Made by a program: the position numbers and the translations under genes. A stretch of DNA of 64,000 nucleotides, from the NCBI GenBank assembly GCA_028023455.1, contig JAQFVV010012400.1, forward strand, positions 16,609,490-16,673,489, given 5' to 3'. The stretch's first letter is position 1; each line of letters begins with the position of its first letter. The DNA is from Epiperipatus broadwayi. Taxonomy: Eukaryota > Onychophora > Udeonychophora > Euonychophora > Peripatidae. Positions 13,651 through 24,564 of this stretch are shown here, piece by piece. Below the pieces are notes generated by a model. The model saw only the letters and a list, made by a program, of their open reading frames with translations, had not been told where the DNA came from and did not search any database.

Positions 13651-13779
13651 TGAAACAAGCACAAAGATCTTATTAAATTTATTTTATAAAAATATTTGAT
13701 TATGATAAGAAAATATATTAATTGGTTTTTTATAATTTTATGTTTTTATTAAAACCATTTATTAGTAAACGAAATATGA

Positions 13780-14170
13780 CAAAATAATAGATAAATAATG
13801 AGTCGGATCAAGGCAATTCAATCTAAATTATTTAATTTGAAAGAATGTATCAGAAAAGGATCATACCCAGAAATTAGACTCTCATTAATTCTTGATCATC
13901 TATTGTGGATTACTAGATGTAAGCTAGTATTTAATCATCAAAATTTTAATCCTATTAACTTCATGCTGAACAATATAAAGAAAACAAGAACAAGAGATAG
14001 CCCCTGAGGTTATTTTTACCATGACTTGGGACATGCTGGATTTATCCTCTCCATGTCCCAACCAATAGCAAGATGCTCCGAAAAAGAGAAAACAGACTCA
14101 AATTCGGGAAAACCAAAATGAAGGAATGAGAAAACACTTTGAACAAAATATGTACCAAATAACCTTTAAT
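13780..14170 (+). pseudogene. Likely 3' end of a non-LTR retrotransposon nested in the hAT element
   Basis: An open frame at 13798-14007 encodes KAIQSKLFNLKECIRKG, then LSLILDHLLWITRCKLVFN. That style (basic helix, then a Trp-containing helix and FN) resembles the C-terminal tail of some LINE polyproteins. A non-coding stretch follows and ends in AT-rich sequence. It does not belong to a hAT transposase, so it is best read as a truncated insertion. The family was not identified and the boundaries are approximate. Confidence 0.4.
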
Positions 14171-14852
14171 GTAATAATGTAATCTTTAATAAATTATTTT
14201 GGAAAAAAATATGAAACTTTGAACAAACACATACATATAAATATGTTACAGTGAGTTTATAATCTGGCGTGATGTTTAGGCGTGTTTCAATGTAATTTGT
14301 GTCATTATGAGATATGAATACGTACATGGTCACCCTATAATATTTATAATGCAAATAAAATAACACACTCGCTATAACAAATTTTACGAAATACAATCAT
14401 TTTTACGAAGTGGTACAATTTAGCGTGATGTACTACCAAGTGGTACGCGAGCCAAAAAAGGTTGGGAAACGCTGGCCTAGACTAATGATTGATATCTTCT
14501 CCTTCTGTAATTCTCTTTAGAGATATGCTGAAAATATCTTTTCTCTGACTATTAAGATTCTTTAATTATTTGAGGGAGGAAAATGGACAAAAGATAATAA
14601 AATTTATATGAGGAAAACTTTAAGATAATTTAGTATCAATTTTAAAACATGTCTTAAAAGCAACCTCATTTTTTGCACAAAATCGTTTTTAAAAATTAAC
14701 CTTAAGCTTCAAGAATCAGAAATTGCATCCTGTATTGTTAAACCATAGAACCTGAATAAATTCTGTACAGGCTTAGAAGTATTTATAAATTAAATATAAA
14801 CTTTTCACTTTCACATTTACTAGAGTTTTCTAATATTCAGTTAATGCTTTTT

Positions 14853-14888
14853 TTTTTTTCATATATCAAAGCGTGGAAGCGAACCAGG
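14853..14888 (-). mobile_element. Extremely 5'-truncated tRNA-type SINE with 14-bp target duplication
   Basis: On the minus strand this 36-bp insert carries the box B-like GGTTCGCTTCC and then TATATGAAAA followed by poly-A. It matches the tail of the SINE copies at 42.3 and 59.1 kb. The 14-bp repeat AGTTAATGCTTTTT flanks it at 14839-14852 and 14889-14902. Because the poly-A abuts a T-rich duplication, the boundary is uncertain by a few bases. Confidence 0.75.
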
Positions 14889-14902
14889 AGTTAATGCTTT
14901 TT

Positions 14903-17785
14903 AGAATTGTCAATGAACAAAAAAAAATCCCAAAGAATGTTAAGCTGTTATTTGTCTTTGGAATTATATTTTAAAAAAATTGTTCTTGAAAATATATTCT
15001 CTAAAAATATTTTTCATATATAAAAAAATGCTTTTATTAAAAAATGTAAAAAGTTCTTAATGAATTGAATAATGAATTGTTGTGTTAAAAACAGTAATTC
15101 ACTCTATTTATTCTACTCCAAAGAAAACTATTGTAACTTGAATAATTAACAAACCCAAGAAAGTAATAGTATCATTTGATAAAAACTAATAACCAGAAAC
15201 TAATGTAGAGACTTGGATGTAGTAAACTCATTGGTTTTAGGGCAATAATTATTCCTGATGAAGATGTTGAAAGTAAGGTAAGTTGGAGAACAATAGTAAA
15301 CTCTATCATATCTTTAAAAAAAAACATACTCTTTACTAGAAAAAAATTTCAAAGTCAGCCAATTTTTCTTTCAATAAATAATAACAATTGATAATCAAAT
15401 GGTTATTGTTTGGGAAGCCATGTGATGCCTAATAATCAAAGAAACAGGGAGAGCTTTAATTCATGAATCTTCAGTTCTTTATTCATCGCTCTTAGTAAAA
15501 TGCAAGGCCATTTCAATAAATACTTGGCACAAATGTTTTAAATATAGTTATAAATTGGATTTTTAGAAAACTGAAAAATACCTATAAACAATTCATTAAT
15601 TGCCATGGTTATTGCTATTAAGTAAAATCAACTTTATAACTTCCAGGAAATCATATAAAAAACAGTCCTCTAGAATAATCCGTTTGCTTTTTAAATCTCT
15701 TCAATCATATCCCCATTATTCTAACGATTGAAGTCCATCCAGCTCATTGCTGAATCTTCATCTTTCTAAAAAATTATATCATCTTATAATATGATCAAAC
15801 TAAGATATTTTTAGTAAGATTGTTTACATTTCTAATGAAAGTTCAGATCAATTCAAGATCCATAAATCAAATTCTGAATTGCATAATGTAGGGGACAAAA
15901 CAGTTATAAAGAAACACAATACATAATACTTATTTAAATAAAAAATCAAATAAAATTCTACAATTTTAAAAAGAAAATGAATAGGTATACATGATGTATT
16001 TGAATCACATATGACTCAAGCTAAAAAAGTTATGTCTTTAGAAAATATATATCATCAGCTTATTATAAGTTAAAATATTTTTTCCAAAATTCTCCAAAAA
16101 AGTTTATCAAAAAGTTGCATCTTCTATGATAATATAATATTAGCATCAACTCTTCTCAAATTAAATTTTTTTCAAGGGTAGTTTTCATCTCATGAAATTC
16201 AATTAAAAATTACACCACTTCACTTTTTCAATTATTTTTTTTTTTTGGTTATTTATGTACCCACCTGTCTTATTTTTAATAATAATATCAGCAATGCTAG
16301 GTTTAGATTCAATCTCATTCAGATTTTACTATCTCTCTTTGTTATTTAATATTTTTTCCTTTTTTTCATTTGCAATCATTATTTCCTATTTAAATTCAAA
16401 ATCCATATTTAACAATCATAAAATAAATGGAAAAGATATAAAAATGATAGATAAGCTTACAATGGGTTATGAAGCAGAAATGAAAACACATTTAAATGAC
16501 ATAGAAGATATATGATATATTAAGCATACATTCAAGAGAAGCCAGCACGTTTCTCAAATTATTATGATAGTTTATATATATATATATAATGAAAACTTAA
16601 CACATTTAAAAATCCCTTTAACAGATTTTTTTATATGCTGAAAAAATACAAAAATTTTAAGAATTTTGTTATAGTTTGCATTTTTCTTTTATATATATTT
16701 TTTATTTTGAAGATGTGAAGGGCCCATCAAGTTTATATGATCATTTTAAATATTGAAATGCTACGATGAATTGTATTAATAGATAACAACCAATGATAAA
16801 TTATTTAATTCAATCTGCTTTGGGGCTAACATAGAATAATAAGTATGATAAAGATTATCACAGCCTTTAAATAAATATTCACTGTAGAATAAAAATTTCT
16901 CCTACAGTGTTTTTTCGAGGCATGTAAATAAGGCAGTACTGGTAAAGATTTGCTAATTTCTTGAAGAGTATTTGAATATTTTTTTCATTATTTTACCCTC
17001 TATCTAAAAATAACTATATACCATTTACTATCCAATACTGAAAATTGTTTAGTTAAGATTGGTTAATGGTTAAATTAAAATTCTATATGTGATTTGAATC
17101 TTAAATAAATTTTCAAATTTATCCAGCTAGAATTCAAAGTCAGACTGAGAATATGAGTTTGAATATATTTATTCAAAAAAAAAAAAACTACTTAAAACAA
17201 AATTGCTAATTGAGAATCAATTGAAACTTTTCTATTATAAAAATAAACTATGAATTCAAATTTAGCGAAAAAATTAAAAAGCGTTCAAAAAGCAAAACAA
17301 TAGAAAGATATCTGAAATATAATTGTATATAAAACAAGAAATCTCTGCAAATCTCCCTTTCTGACATTTTAATCATTACTTTATTTGATAGTGTGCACAC
17401 ATTTTTAAATATATTTTTTAGTGCTGCCTTAAGAAAAAATATAAATCACTAACTTCCACTCCATATGTTATGTCTTCATATTGCAGTCATTACTAAGCAT
17501 GTTTATTTCTCGTATAGTAAAGAAATTTGTAGGAGCAGCTCACTAAAATGTGGTAGTATAGACAATAACAAAAACATTATAGTATTTCTCAAAAGCCTAA
17601 CTAAAATTTCAATTGGATTTTCTTGAAAATGTGCTCATGTATACATAAATACCTACTTCTTTCAATTATAAAAGAGAAAAATACATGAGAATTCCATTTA
17701 CCAGAGGTTGTAGATGCATCAGTCAAGGCAGCAGTTGGAGCCAAAAATAAAGAAAACTAAAGATCCCTGAATTTCAAACCTAAGT
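14903..17785. other. No recognisable feature
   Basis: AT-rich DNA with a TA microsatellite near 16574-16590. An 86-residue frame at 16255-16515 is mostly Phe/Ile/Ser-rich AT-derived sequence and shows no family motif. Confidence 0.5.
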
Positions 17786-17789
17786 AGTC

Positions 17790-20400
17790 ATTCAATGATA
17801 ACTCTGTTTTAGCCATTTACAACTATCATGTCACTTTCAGGTGGGAAAAGAATGCAAAAAATTGAAAGACAAATTATCAAATATTAATTGGAACATTTTT
17901 CATCTTTGTGAAATAAAAAATAGAGATGAAAAAATGGTAAAGCAAGAAAGAGATATGAAACAATACCCGATATAAAATGTGTACATGCACTCGACTATTA
18001 ATAAAGGCATAAATATAGGACATTCAGTTGGAATACAATTCATTAAAACAAAAGATAAAAAAAAATAATATTGTGAAAATCAATGGAATATCAGACAGAA
18101 TAGCAAGTTAGTTATTCAATTTAATAAAAGATACCAAATGTTGAAATTCAGTTTTGTCTCAACAGATATTCATTCTCACGAAAACATAGAAGACTTTAAA
18201 TTTGCTATGCAAGACTTTAACTAGAATCAGAAAATGTTTAAAAGACATCAAGTGCAGTAAATATCTCTGATATGGAAACAGAAGTAAAAGGGAATGCAGA
18301 TTTGCAAAAATTTCTGAGAAAGAAAAATTGTGCAATACATTTTTTTTTTCTTTTTTTTTTTTTTTTTGTAAACAATTCAAAAAGAAAATGAGCAGTGAAC
18401 CATTAAAATAAAGACATATCATAGATCATATTTTGATTAAAAGAAAATGCCTACTTCAAGATTGTAATAAGTTTAATAGATTCAAAACAATAAATATTAG
18501 CAATATGAAAAATATATAGTAATGTAAAGCAAGTGCTACTAAGTAAGATAGTTATAAAATAGATATTTTAATCTTCAGAAGATTGTTTTAGAATATTAAG
18601 ACTGAAAGAAGCTTTAACATGAGGAGATTAATAAATATATATCAAATGCTTTACTAAAACAACTTTACAAATAAAAGAAACAAAGAAACAGTAGATCAAT
18701 AAGAAATCAATATATGCAATATATATAAATTTAAAATGCTTTATAAAACCAGAAAAGAGAAAATACATATCTAAGTAAGTATATTGTAAAATGGCAAAAA
18801 ACTTCAAGCATATAAGACAACACCTTGCATAAGAAATAAATATATCAGCTATAAGTAGAAAAAATGACTTGATTACTTAAAAACAGGCAAGATCTCTATA
18901 GTATGAAAAATTCTACAAAAAAAAAACAACTTGTATATTAATAAAGAAAAAAAACAAAATGATTTGTAAAATAACATCTTTCAGTGAAATGCTATATGTA
19001 CTGAATGAGAAGATAAGAATGTAATTAAATCTAGGGAAAATTAGACAAAAGATTTCACAAAAATAATAAAATCATTATAGTTATTTTTCACAAATGTCAC
19101 TTAATAATTTCCTTTATTTTGTTATAATATTTTATGTAAATACAATATGTGCAGCTTACTTCAAACACTTTATAGGAAAAATTTTTATAATATATACACA
19201 CAACCTGACATTTCAATTGAGGAAGGCTGTAAGACAGTCCAAAAATCAGGTTATATATGTGTATACATATAATAAATTTTTTGGCTTTTTGGCTATAAAG
19301 TATTTGAAGTAAAATATACAAATTGTATTTATATAGTTATTTTTAAAAATGCCATGGAAGAAATAATAAATTACTGGCAAATTTATCTACAAAAGATTAA
19401 AATGAGAATGATATACCATAAAAATGTAGTAGTGATACTAAACAAAAATAACGGAATGGTTTGTTGCTGAAGAAAGAAAGAAAGTCCAAGCACTAGAAAT
19501 GACAGAATTGAGCTGCAATCCTTGCAACAAGTCACAGAATTAGAATAATGGTGTTGATATTTAATAAAGTGAAATCTTAGGATATTAGAAATTAAAAACT
19601 ATATTGATATTGCATAAAGTAATATCTTAAAATATCAAAAATAAAAGACTATCAGTTGCATATTTACAGAGATCATTACAAATTGTTTTGATTTTGCAGA
19701 TGTATTGTTTTCACAAATAATGCTTCAGGAAGAGTTACAAAAGCTATCAGAAGAAAATAATAAAGTGGCATTAAAAATAAATATAGGAAGATTAAAATAA
19801 TGTTCAATTAGTTTTCTAAAATAAATAAATAAAAAGTAATAGCAAATAATTAGAACTTAAAAATTTTAAATACCTTAGTCAAAATATTGCAGGTGAAAGC
19901 CATAATGAGTTAAATTAATCATAGAATTAAATTTAGATGAAATGCTTCTGAGAAAAATAATTTCTTATTAAAAGAAAATATGTCTGGGTGACTGAAATAA
20001 CGATTTTAAAAAATGTGTTGTACTAAAACTAATAAATATGAAACTTGAATATTTAATAGCAAAGCAATTCAGAGACTACAAACCACACAGTAAAATATGA
20101 GACAAATATATAGCAAAGAGAGATTGAAAACGTCACTGATATTAATAAAATTTACTAGACTGAAATGTAACTTGGGTAGGATGTTGCTAAAAGAAATAAT
20201 AAATGAACAATTACCACTTTGCATTATAACCATACAGTAACAAAGGATGTTTGATATTATAAGCATAATCTTATGAAATTAAAGCTTTGCAAGATCATGG
20301 CTTAGACCCAGGATATTATCAAATTCTTAAAAATATCAATGAAAATACAATAGAACTAATTACACATGATATAAATATCATTTAATTTAGCCATTACGAG
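17790..20400 (+). pseudogene. RTE-type LINE, copy 3, decayed and internally rearranged
   Basis: Plus-strand RTE remains. An endonuclease domain runs from about 17830 to 18480: a CEIKNRDEKMV-like start, ISDRIAS, a decayed stretch where the YAPT and GDFN motifs would sit, then a DHILIKRKCLLQDCN-like end. The RT proper is largely missing. The post-palm segment is at about 19690-19800 (QEELQKLSEENNKVALKIN), followed by the C-terminal stretch with AIQRLQTTQ near 20065-20090. From about 20180 the order jumps back to RT palm sequence (LPLCIITI, MFDIIS, ALQDHGLDPGYYQILKNIN), which should precede the C-terminal part. This copy is therefore rearranged or made of two fragments. A Penelope-like fragment abuts it on the right. 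Confidence 0.7.
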
Positions 20401-21470
20401 AAACAAATACTACCCAAATATTAATTGAATCGAAAATATATACGCGTTATGTGGACGTGTTTATAGCTGCACCTGAAAATGCAATCACAAGTATTCAGGA
20501 TGACATCTAAGCTCAGACCAAATTAATACTGAATGGGATGCGGGAAAATGAAAAACAACAAGTCAAATACTTAGACATACAGGTACAAAGAGACTCAATA
20601 CAACTCAACTATTGCATGATCATCAAGCCACTTGAAATACGCGGCTACACACACCTGAAGTCAAAAGCACCAGGAACACATAAATTAGCAGGTTTGGCAG
20701 CATTCTTATTTAGAAACCATCATCTCTGTAGATTTGAATCAACAGAAAAAAACCAATTTAACATGCTATCTTAGAGAACTGATGAATGCTGGATTTAAAC
20801 AGGTAACCATCAACAGGAAAGTCAAACAATTTTATAACAAACTAAGATCTAACCCAGCCAAAGAGGATAAACCACGTATGCTGCTACCGTATATACCTAC
20901 TTTAGCTAAAAAAACTCGTTAAAACACTTACTACAGATTTTAATTTAAGTTTTCACATGCCACCAACCATTAACAGATTAATTAATAATTAAAAAAAAAA
21001 ATTTGCACCTGACCAAACTCCCCAGGCCATTTACAAAATCACACATACCCAAAACGGCTGCAGTGCAGCATATTATGGAAAACACATGCTGCAATAGCTA
21101 CCAGGTGTCACAACATCGATATTTAAAAAACAGGGCTCGAATCAAATCTAAGAGCAGCTCTATATTTTTCAAACATCAAAAATCCATAAGCCACATGTTC
21201 GAACCCTCTATGGCTGAAATGGTGTGAACTGAGCACAATGATGCCAAGCACAAGATTAAGGAAGCATGTTTCATTGCAGACGACCCAACGCCATCAATAG
21301 GAGATGCCCGCTTCTCTATTTCAAAAAAATGGACCATCTAGGCTATTTGCATATATCTTCATTAAAAAGATAACTACAACAAGCATTAGTATAAGCTGTG
21401 AATATGGGAACATGAAGCTCTCAAAAGTGCTAAGCAATTATTAATTCTTATTATAGCTTCATGTATATGC
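20400..21470 (+). pseudogene. Penelope-like retroelement: RT C-terminal half plus GIY-YIG endonuclease and 3' terminal region
   Basis: The plus strand encodes, in order: the RT active-site region IYTRYVDVFIAAPENAI (about 20437-20490); the palm/thumb with QVKYLDIQVQRDSIQLNY and YTHLKSKAPGTHKLAG; a thumb helix NAGFKQVTINRKVKQFYNKL; and a linker PRMLLPYIPTLAKKT. A GIY-YIG endonuclease remnant follows, with AIYKITHTQNGCSA and a YYGK in the place of the usual YIG. Two frame changes separate the parts. The expected YVDD catalytic motif reads YVDV, consistent with loss of one Asp codon. The 3' flank at about 21390-21460 resembles the terminal-repeat units at 38 kb. The N-terminal half is missing. 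Confidence 0.8.
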
Positions 21471-21574
21471 GTTTCAAACGCAATATATAGATTACGTAGA
21501 TAAATATGTAAGTCATGGTGGATCATTTTTCCCCCAATATAGTAAAATAAAACAAGTATAAAAAAAAAAGAAAA

Positions 21575-22050
21575 TTATTTAAGATATCTGGAGTTTGCAG
21601 ACAAAATATGTGTATGTATCTATCATTTTTATGGAAGATATAATAACAAACTAATATAGACTTGGATTAACAGATATATGAAGTAACCAGATGTGATGAT
21701 AAAACCAACTAGTAATTTCACTTATTCATATGAATTGCATAAATCAAATATGATCTGTTGCAGTGATATGAGAAAAAAAATAGCAGATTAGAAATATTGG
21801 AAAACAGAAACCTTTATCTTGCATTTAATGGTAAAAAAAATAATAAATCCTTCAAACCACTCCCAATCACAAAGAAATGATATAAAATATAAAAAATTTA
21901 TTTAAAGTAAATTATCTCACTTAGAATATTAAAAAAATCTATTTAAAATGTGCATGGATGATGTGGAGAAGCTAGAGATCGGAGAAGATGGATTGAATTT
22001 GGAGAGACCTTCATCCAGCAGTGGACTGATAATTGTTGACAATGATGATT
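21575..22050 (+). pseudogene. RTE-type LINE, C-terminal fragment
   Basis: A decayed RT segment begins with EYLEFADKICVCIYHF, a degraded FADD box. The extreme C-terminus near 21966-22040 is well preserved in one frame as CGEARDRRRWIEFGETFIQQ and matches the end of the minus-strand copy at 27.2 kb. A short GATGATGATT-like tail follows, as expected at an RTE 3' end. Most of the sequence in between is unreadable. Confidence 0.65.
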
Positions 22051-22820
22051 GATATCTTTATTCTGTATGACTTACAGCTTTTATTCTGTGATTAATCAAA
22101 TAATTTATTGGTGAAAAATTCAACAAAATGCTGATGAAAAATATTTTACCAGGAGATTCATATAAACAAATAATAATCATTAATTTAGAAACATTTTAAA
22201 TATATATAATAAAATCTGGTTAAATCTAAAATCTATTTCATGTCCTTTATATTTCAAGTTTCTTTGGTTTACAAACCACTACGTATTTATAGTGTTAATT
22301 ATATATAATTTTCACTGGTGTCTGCACAAAAGAAACTGGCATTATATAGAATTCAACAATTGAATCTTATACCACAATGATCATAGTTTTATATAACATA
22401 TTACAAACATTATAATTAAATGGAAAACACTAACAAATTATCAGTGATAAAAATGTTCATATTGTTGGATGTTAATAATCATTGCATAAAAACATCCAAT
22501 AAATGTTAGTATCAAAAACAGGTTTATTCAACTATGTTTACAATAAAGAAAAAATTATAAAATAACATTAAATTTGGCAATACATTTATAAACCATTAAA
22601 TTACTTAATGTCCAATATTAATAAGATTCCATGTGGAATTTGCTATTAGGTGAGGAGCTAATTTCAAATCTCTTTCTTTGATATCTTTTAATTTTTGTAA
22701 AAAAATTAATGTTGGATCAGGTATAACAGACTTGAAGATTAGGAAGCATCTGACAAACCATAGACAGAAAGTGATAAATGTTTTCTTAATTTTTACTTAA
22801 CATAATGAATAAGTTATTCT

Positions 22821-23035
22821 AAAATAGGCAAAACTATCTCCATACATTAGTGCCACTCAAAGCAAGACAGAGTAATCAATGGATGCCAGAAAGCTTGTGC
22901 ATAAAATCCCTTCTGGATCCATTGATTACTCTGTCTTGCTTTGAGTGGTACTACTGTATGGAGAGAGTTTTGCCTATTTTAACAACAGTTATGAGCAAGC
23001 ATGGGAGATAGAGATCATGTGATATTTAAAGGTTT
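22821..23035 (+). repeat. Foldback repeat family copy C with 13-bp target duplication
   Basis: Compact palindromic member. GAGTAATCAATGGATGCC near 22880 pairs with GGATCCATTGATTACTCTG near 22915, extending through CACTCAAAGCAAGACAG and CTGTCTTGCTTTGAGTG. The right side continues into the family tail AGATCATGTGATATTTAAAG. The 13-mer AATAAGTTATTCT is repeated exactly at 22808-22820 and 23036-23048, so the insert is about 215 bp. No coding capacity. Confidence 0.8.
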
Positions 23036-23685
23036 AATAAGTTATTCTTTGATGTTTAAATGTCTTAATTTTAAAGATAAATGAGATTATATGTATATAT
23101 AAAATATTTAGTGAAAAGTTATATTAAAAACATACGCATTATACGGGCGTAAGATACAATTCTTATATTGTCTTTTATTGTATTTTTCTATATATATGTC
23201 TGCTAATTGCAGAAATAAAGATAATTTAATCAGTCGAAGTCACTTTTTCATTCAGCCTCTAGTGACAATCCAATTGGCTGATTAGCAAAGGTTATTTTTT
23301 TATAAATCTGCAGATAACGTATATACTTAACAATTGAAACACATATGAACATGATCAGATGACATTTCCAAGAATACCGAAATAACAAAAACCTGTTAAC
23401 CCTTCAAAATGTTTTAAAGGTCTAAGTTATAAAGAATAAATTAAAACACCATATATTAAAACAAACAAAAAATGTGTATAAACAAATCAATTTAATTATT
23501 ATATTTCTATTTACCTAACTGCATTCATAACACTAATTGCAATTAACATCGATAAATTATTTATCTAAATGGTATAAATATTTCTCAAGATTAAAAAATA
23601 ATAACAATCACTAATAAATAATTCCGTTAACGAAAAACGTCAACAAACATATTTAGCCAAATATTTACTATATATTTGAACTTAC

Positions 23686-24175
23686 CTACAACTTCGCCTA
23701 TCATAAAAAGCAAGCATAAAATACTTGCCAATATTAACTGTCTTCTTGCCAGACTGTCAAAGGGAATCCTTTTATAACTATGACAATGTTCATTATGATC
23801 ATTTTCTTCCGTATGAGCCCAAAGTAAATGAGAATTCTCCTCTTCCGGTTCCTCATTTGTTCCCACGTTTAAAGTTTCTGCTGGCAATACAGTAGAATAA
23901 GAGTTAATAGAAGTACTTCGATCACCTGAACTATAGCCATTACAAAACGAAAGTGGCCTAAGTGCGCTTTCATTACGTGTAATAACGTTGAAAGATTCTT
24001 CAGCACCAGAACGAAAAACCAAGCGTGGAGTTTTCAATGATTTGTCAGCCCTGGTACAGCTTTTATCGTCTAATAATGCAGAGTCATTAGTTATTGAAGA
24101 AGCACAAATTTTATCAAATGGATTAATGCTCAGTTGATCGTCTAAACTATCTAAAAGTACATCATCATCTGCCAT
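23686..24175 (-). CDS. SLC30 (ZnT) zinc transporter, first coding exon
   Basis: SLC30 proteins are cation diffusion facilitators that move zinc out of the cytosol into vesicles or out of the cell. The exon encodes 163 residues plus one base. A polar, acidic cytosolic N-terminus is followed by a His-rich segment with HCH at residues 130-132 (typical of ZnT2/3/8) and then the start of TM1, LILASILCLLFMIGEVV. The exon ends at G|GTAAGT, exactly where family members continue GGYL. ATG at 24175 (AAAATGG context) is preferred over an upstream in-frame ATG at 24190. Possible sorting motifs are DDDVLL (3-8), DSALL (31-35) and ENSHLL (113-118), which suit a vesicular transporter. The remaining helices lie downstream, apparently beyond position 1. 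ZnT2/3/4/8 subfamily is likely; the exact orthologue is not determined. Confidence 0.85.
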
Positions 24176-24560
24176 TTTGCAAACAAGCATGGGTTTTATC
24201 GATTGATCGCTTACTGGGAGAGAGTAACAGTCTTCATTTAATATACTGTATAAATTCTAACTTTTGTTACTCAGAGCGCTGTAGTCGGATTTCAACTCTC
24301 GTTTACCTGGGTCAACTAATATTCCCTTCTACTAACGATTAACCTTCATTTTTAATTGATGAACAAATGTTGATTTTAAAATATATATATATTAATAAAT
24401 ATTCACTTCAAGAAAGGTAAACTATTACTGACGATAATGGCTTAGTCCTACCTTTCTATTGTCTATTACTCTACCTGGTTTCGTGCCGAAAAATTAACAT
24501 ATACTTTCTGACACGTGAATATTTATTTTATCGCCGCGAATATCCATTCGCAGGTGACAT
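24176..24560 (-). promoter_or_regulatory. Putative promoter and 5' UTR of the SLC30 gene
   Basis: This stretch is richer in CpG than its surroundings (for example GAGCGCTGTAGTCGG, ATCGCCGCGAATATCCATTCG), as expected for an unmethylated promoter in a CpG-depleted genome. A perfect E-box CACGTG lies at 24512-24517 within TTCACGTGTC on the minus strand. No TATA box stands out at a convincing distance. The transcription start is not determinable from sequence alone. Confidence 0.5.
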
Positions 24561-24564
24561 CTAA

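Larger units (their letters stand above)
12907..14474 (+). mobile_element. hAT DNA transposon, decayed, with perfect 8-bp target duplication
   Basis: Terminal inverted repeats CAGTGTTTCCCAACCTGTGG (left) and GGTTGGGAAACGCTG (right) are classic hAT ends. The octamer GCCTAGAC is present perfectly on both sides (12899-12906 and 14475-14482). The interior keeps the 3' end of a ZBED-type transposase (13190-13650) and a separate LINE fragment (about 13780-14170). At 1568 bp it is shorter than a full autonomous element, so the 5' part of the transposase has been deleted. The subterminal GGTACGCGTACCACTGGTGG stretch is unusually GC- and CpG-rich for this window. Confidence 0.9.
1..23685 (-). other. 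Inferred first intron (part) of the SLC30 gene
   Basis: A consensus donor (GTAAGT read on the minus strand at 23685-23680) opens the intron. I found no minus-strand segment resembling the next SLC30 exon (TM1 end to TM2, with the TDAAH metal-site motif) down to position 1. Everything recognised in this interval is transposon-derived. The extent is inference; a diverged exon in AT-rich sequence could have been missed. Confidence 0.45.

Noticed and set aside
16255-16515. 86-residue open frame with a hydrophobic start
   Set aside because: Composition is that of translated AT-rich DNA, with no family motif, no splice signals and no CpG enrichment.
17700-17760. Next ZnT exon (a GATGCATCAG... stretch recalled the TDAAH motif)
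   Set aside because: The strand and frame do not give TDAAH and no flanking TM2-like sequence or splice sites were present.
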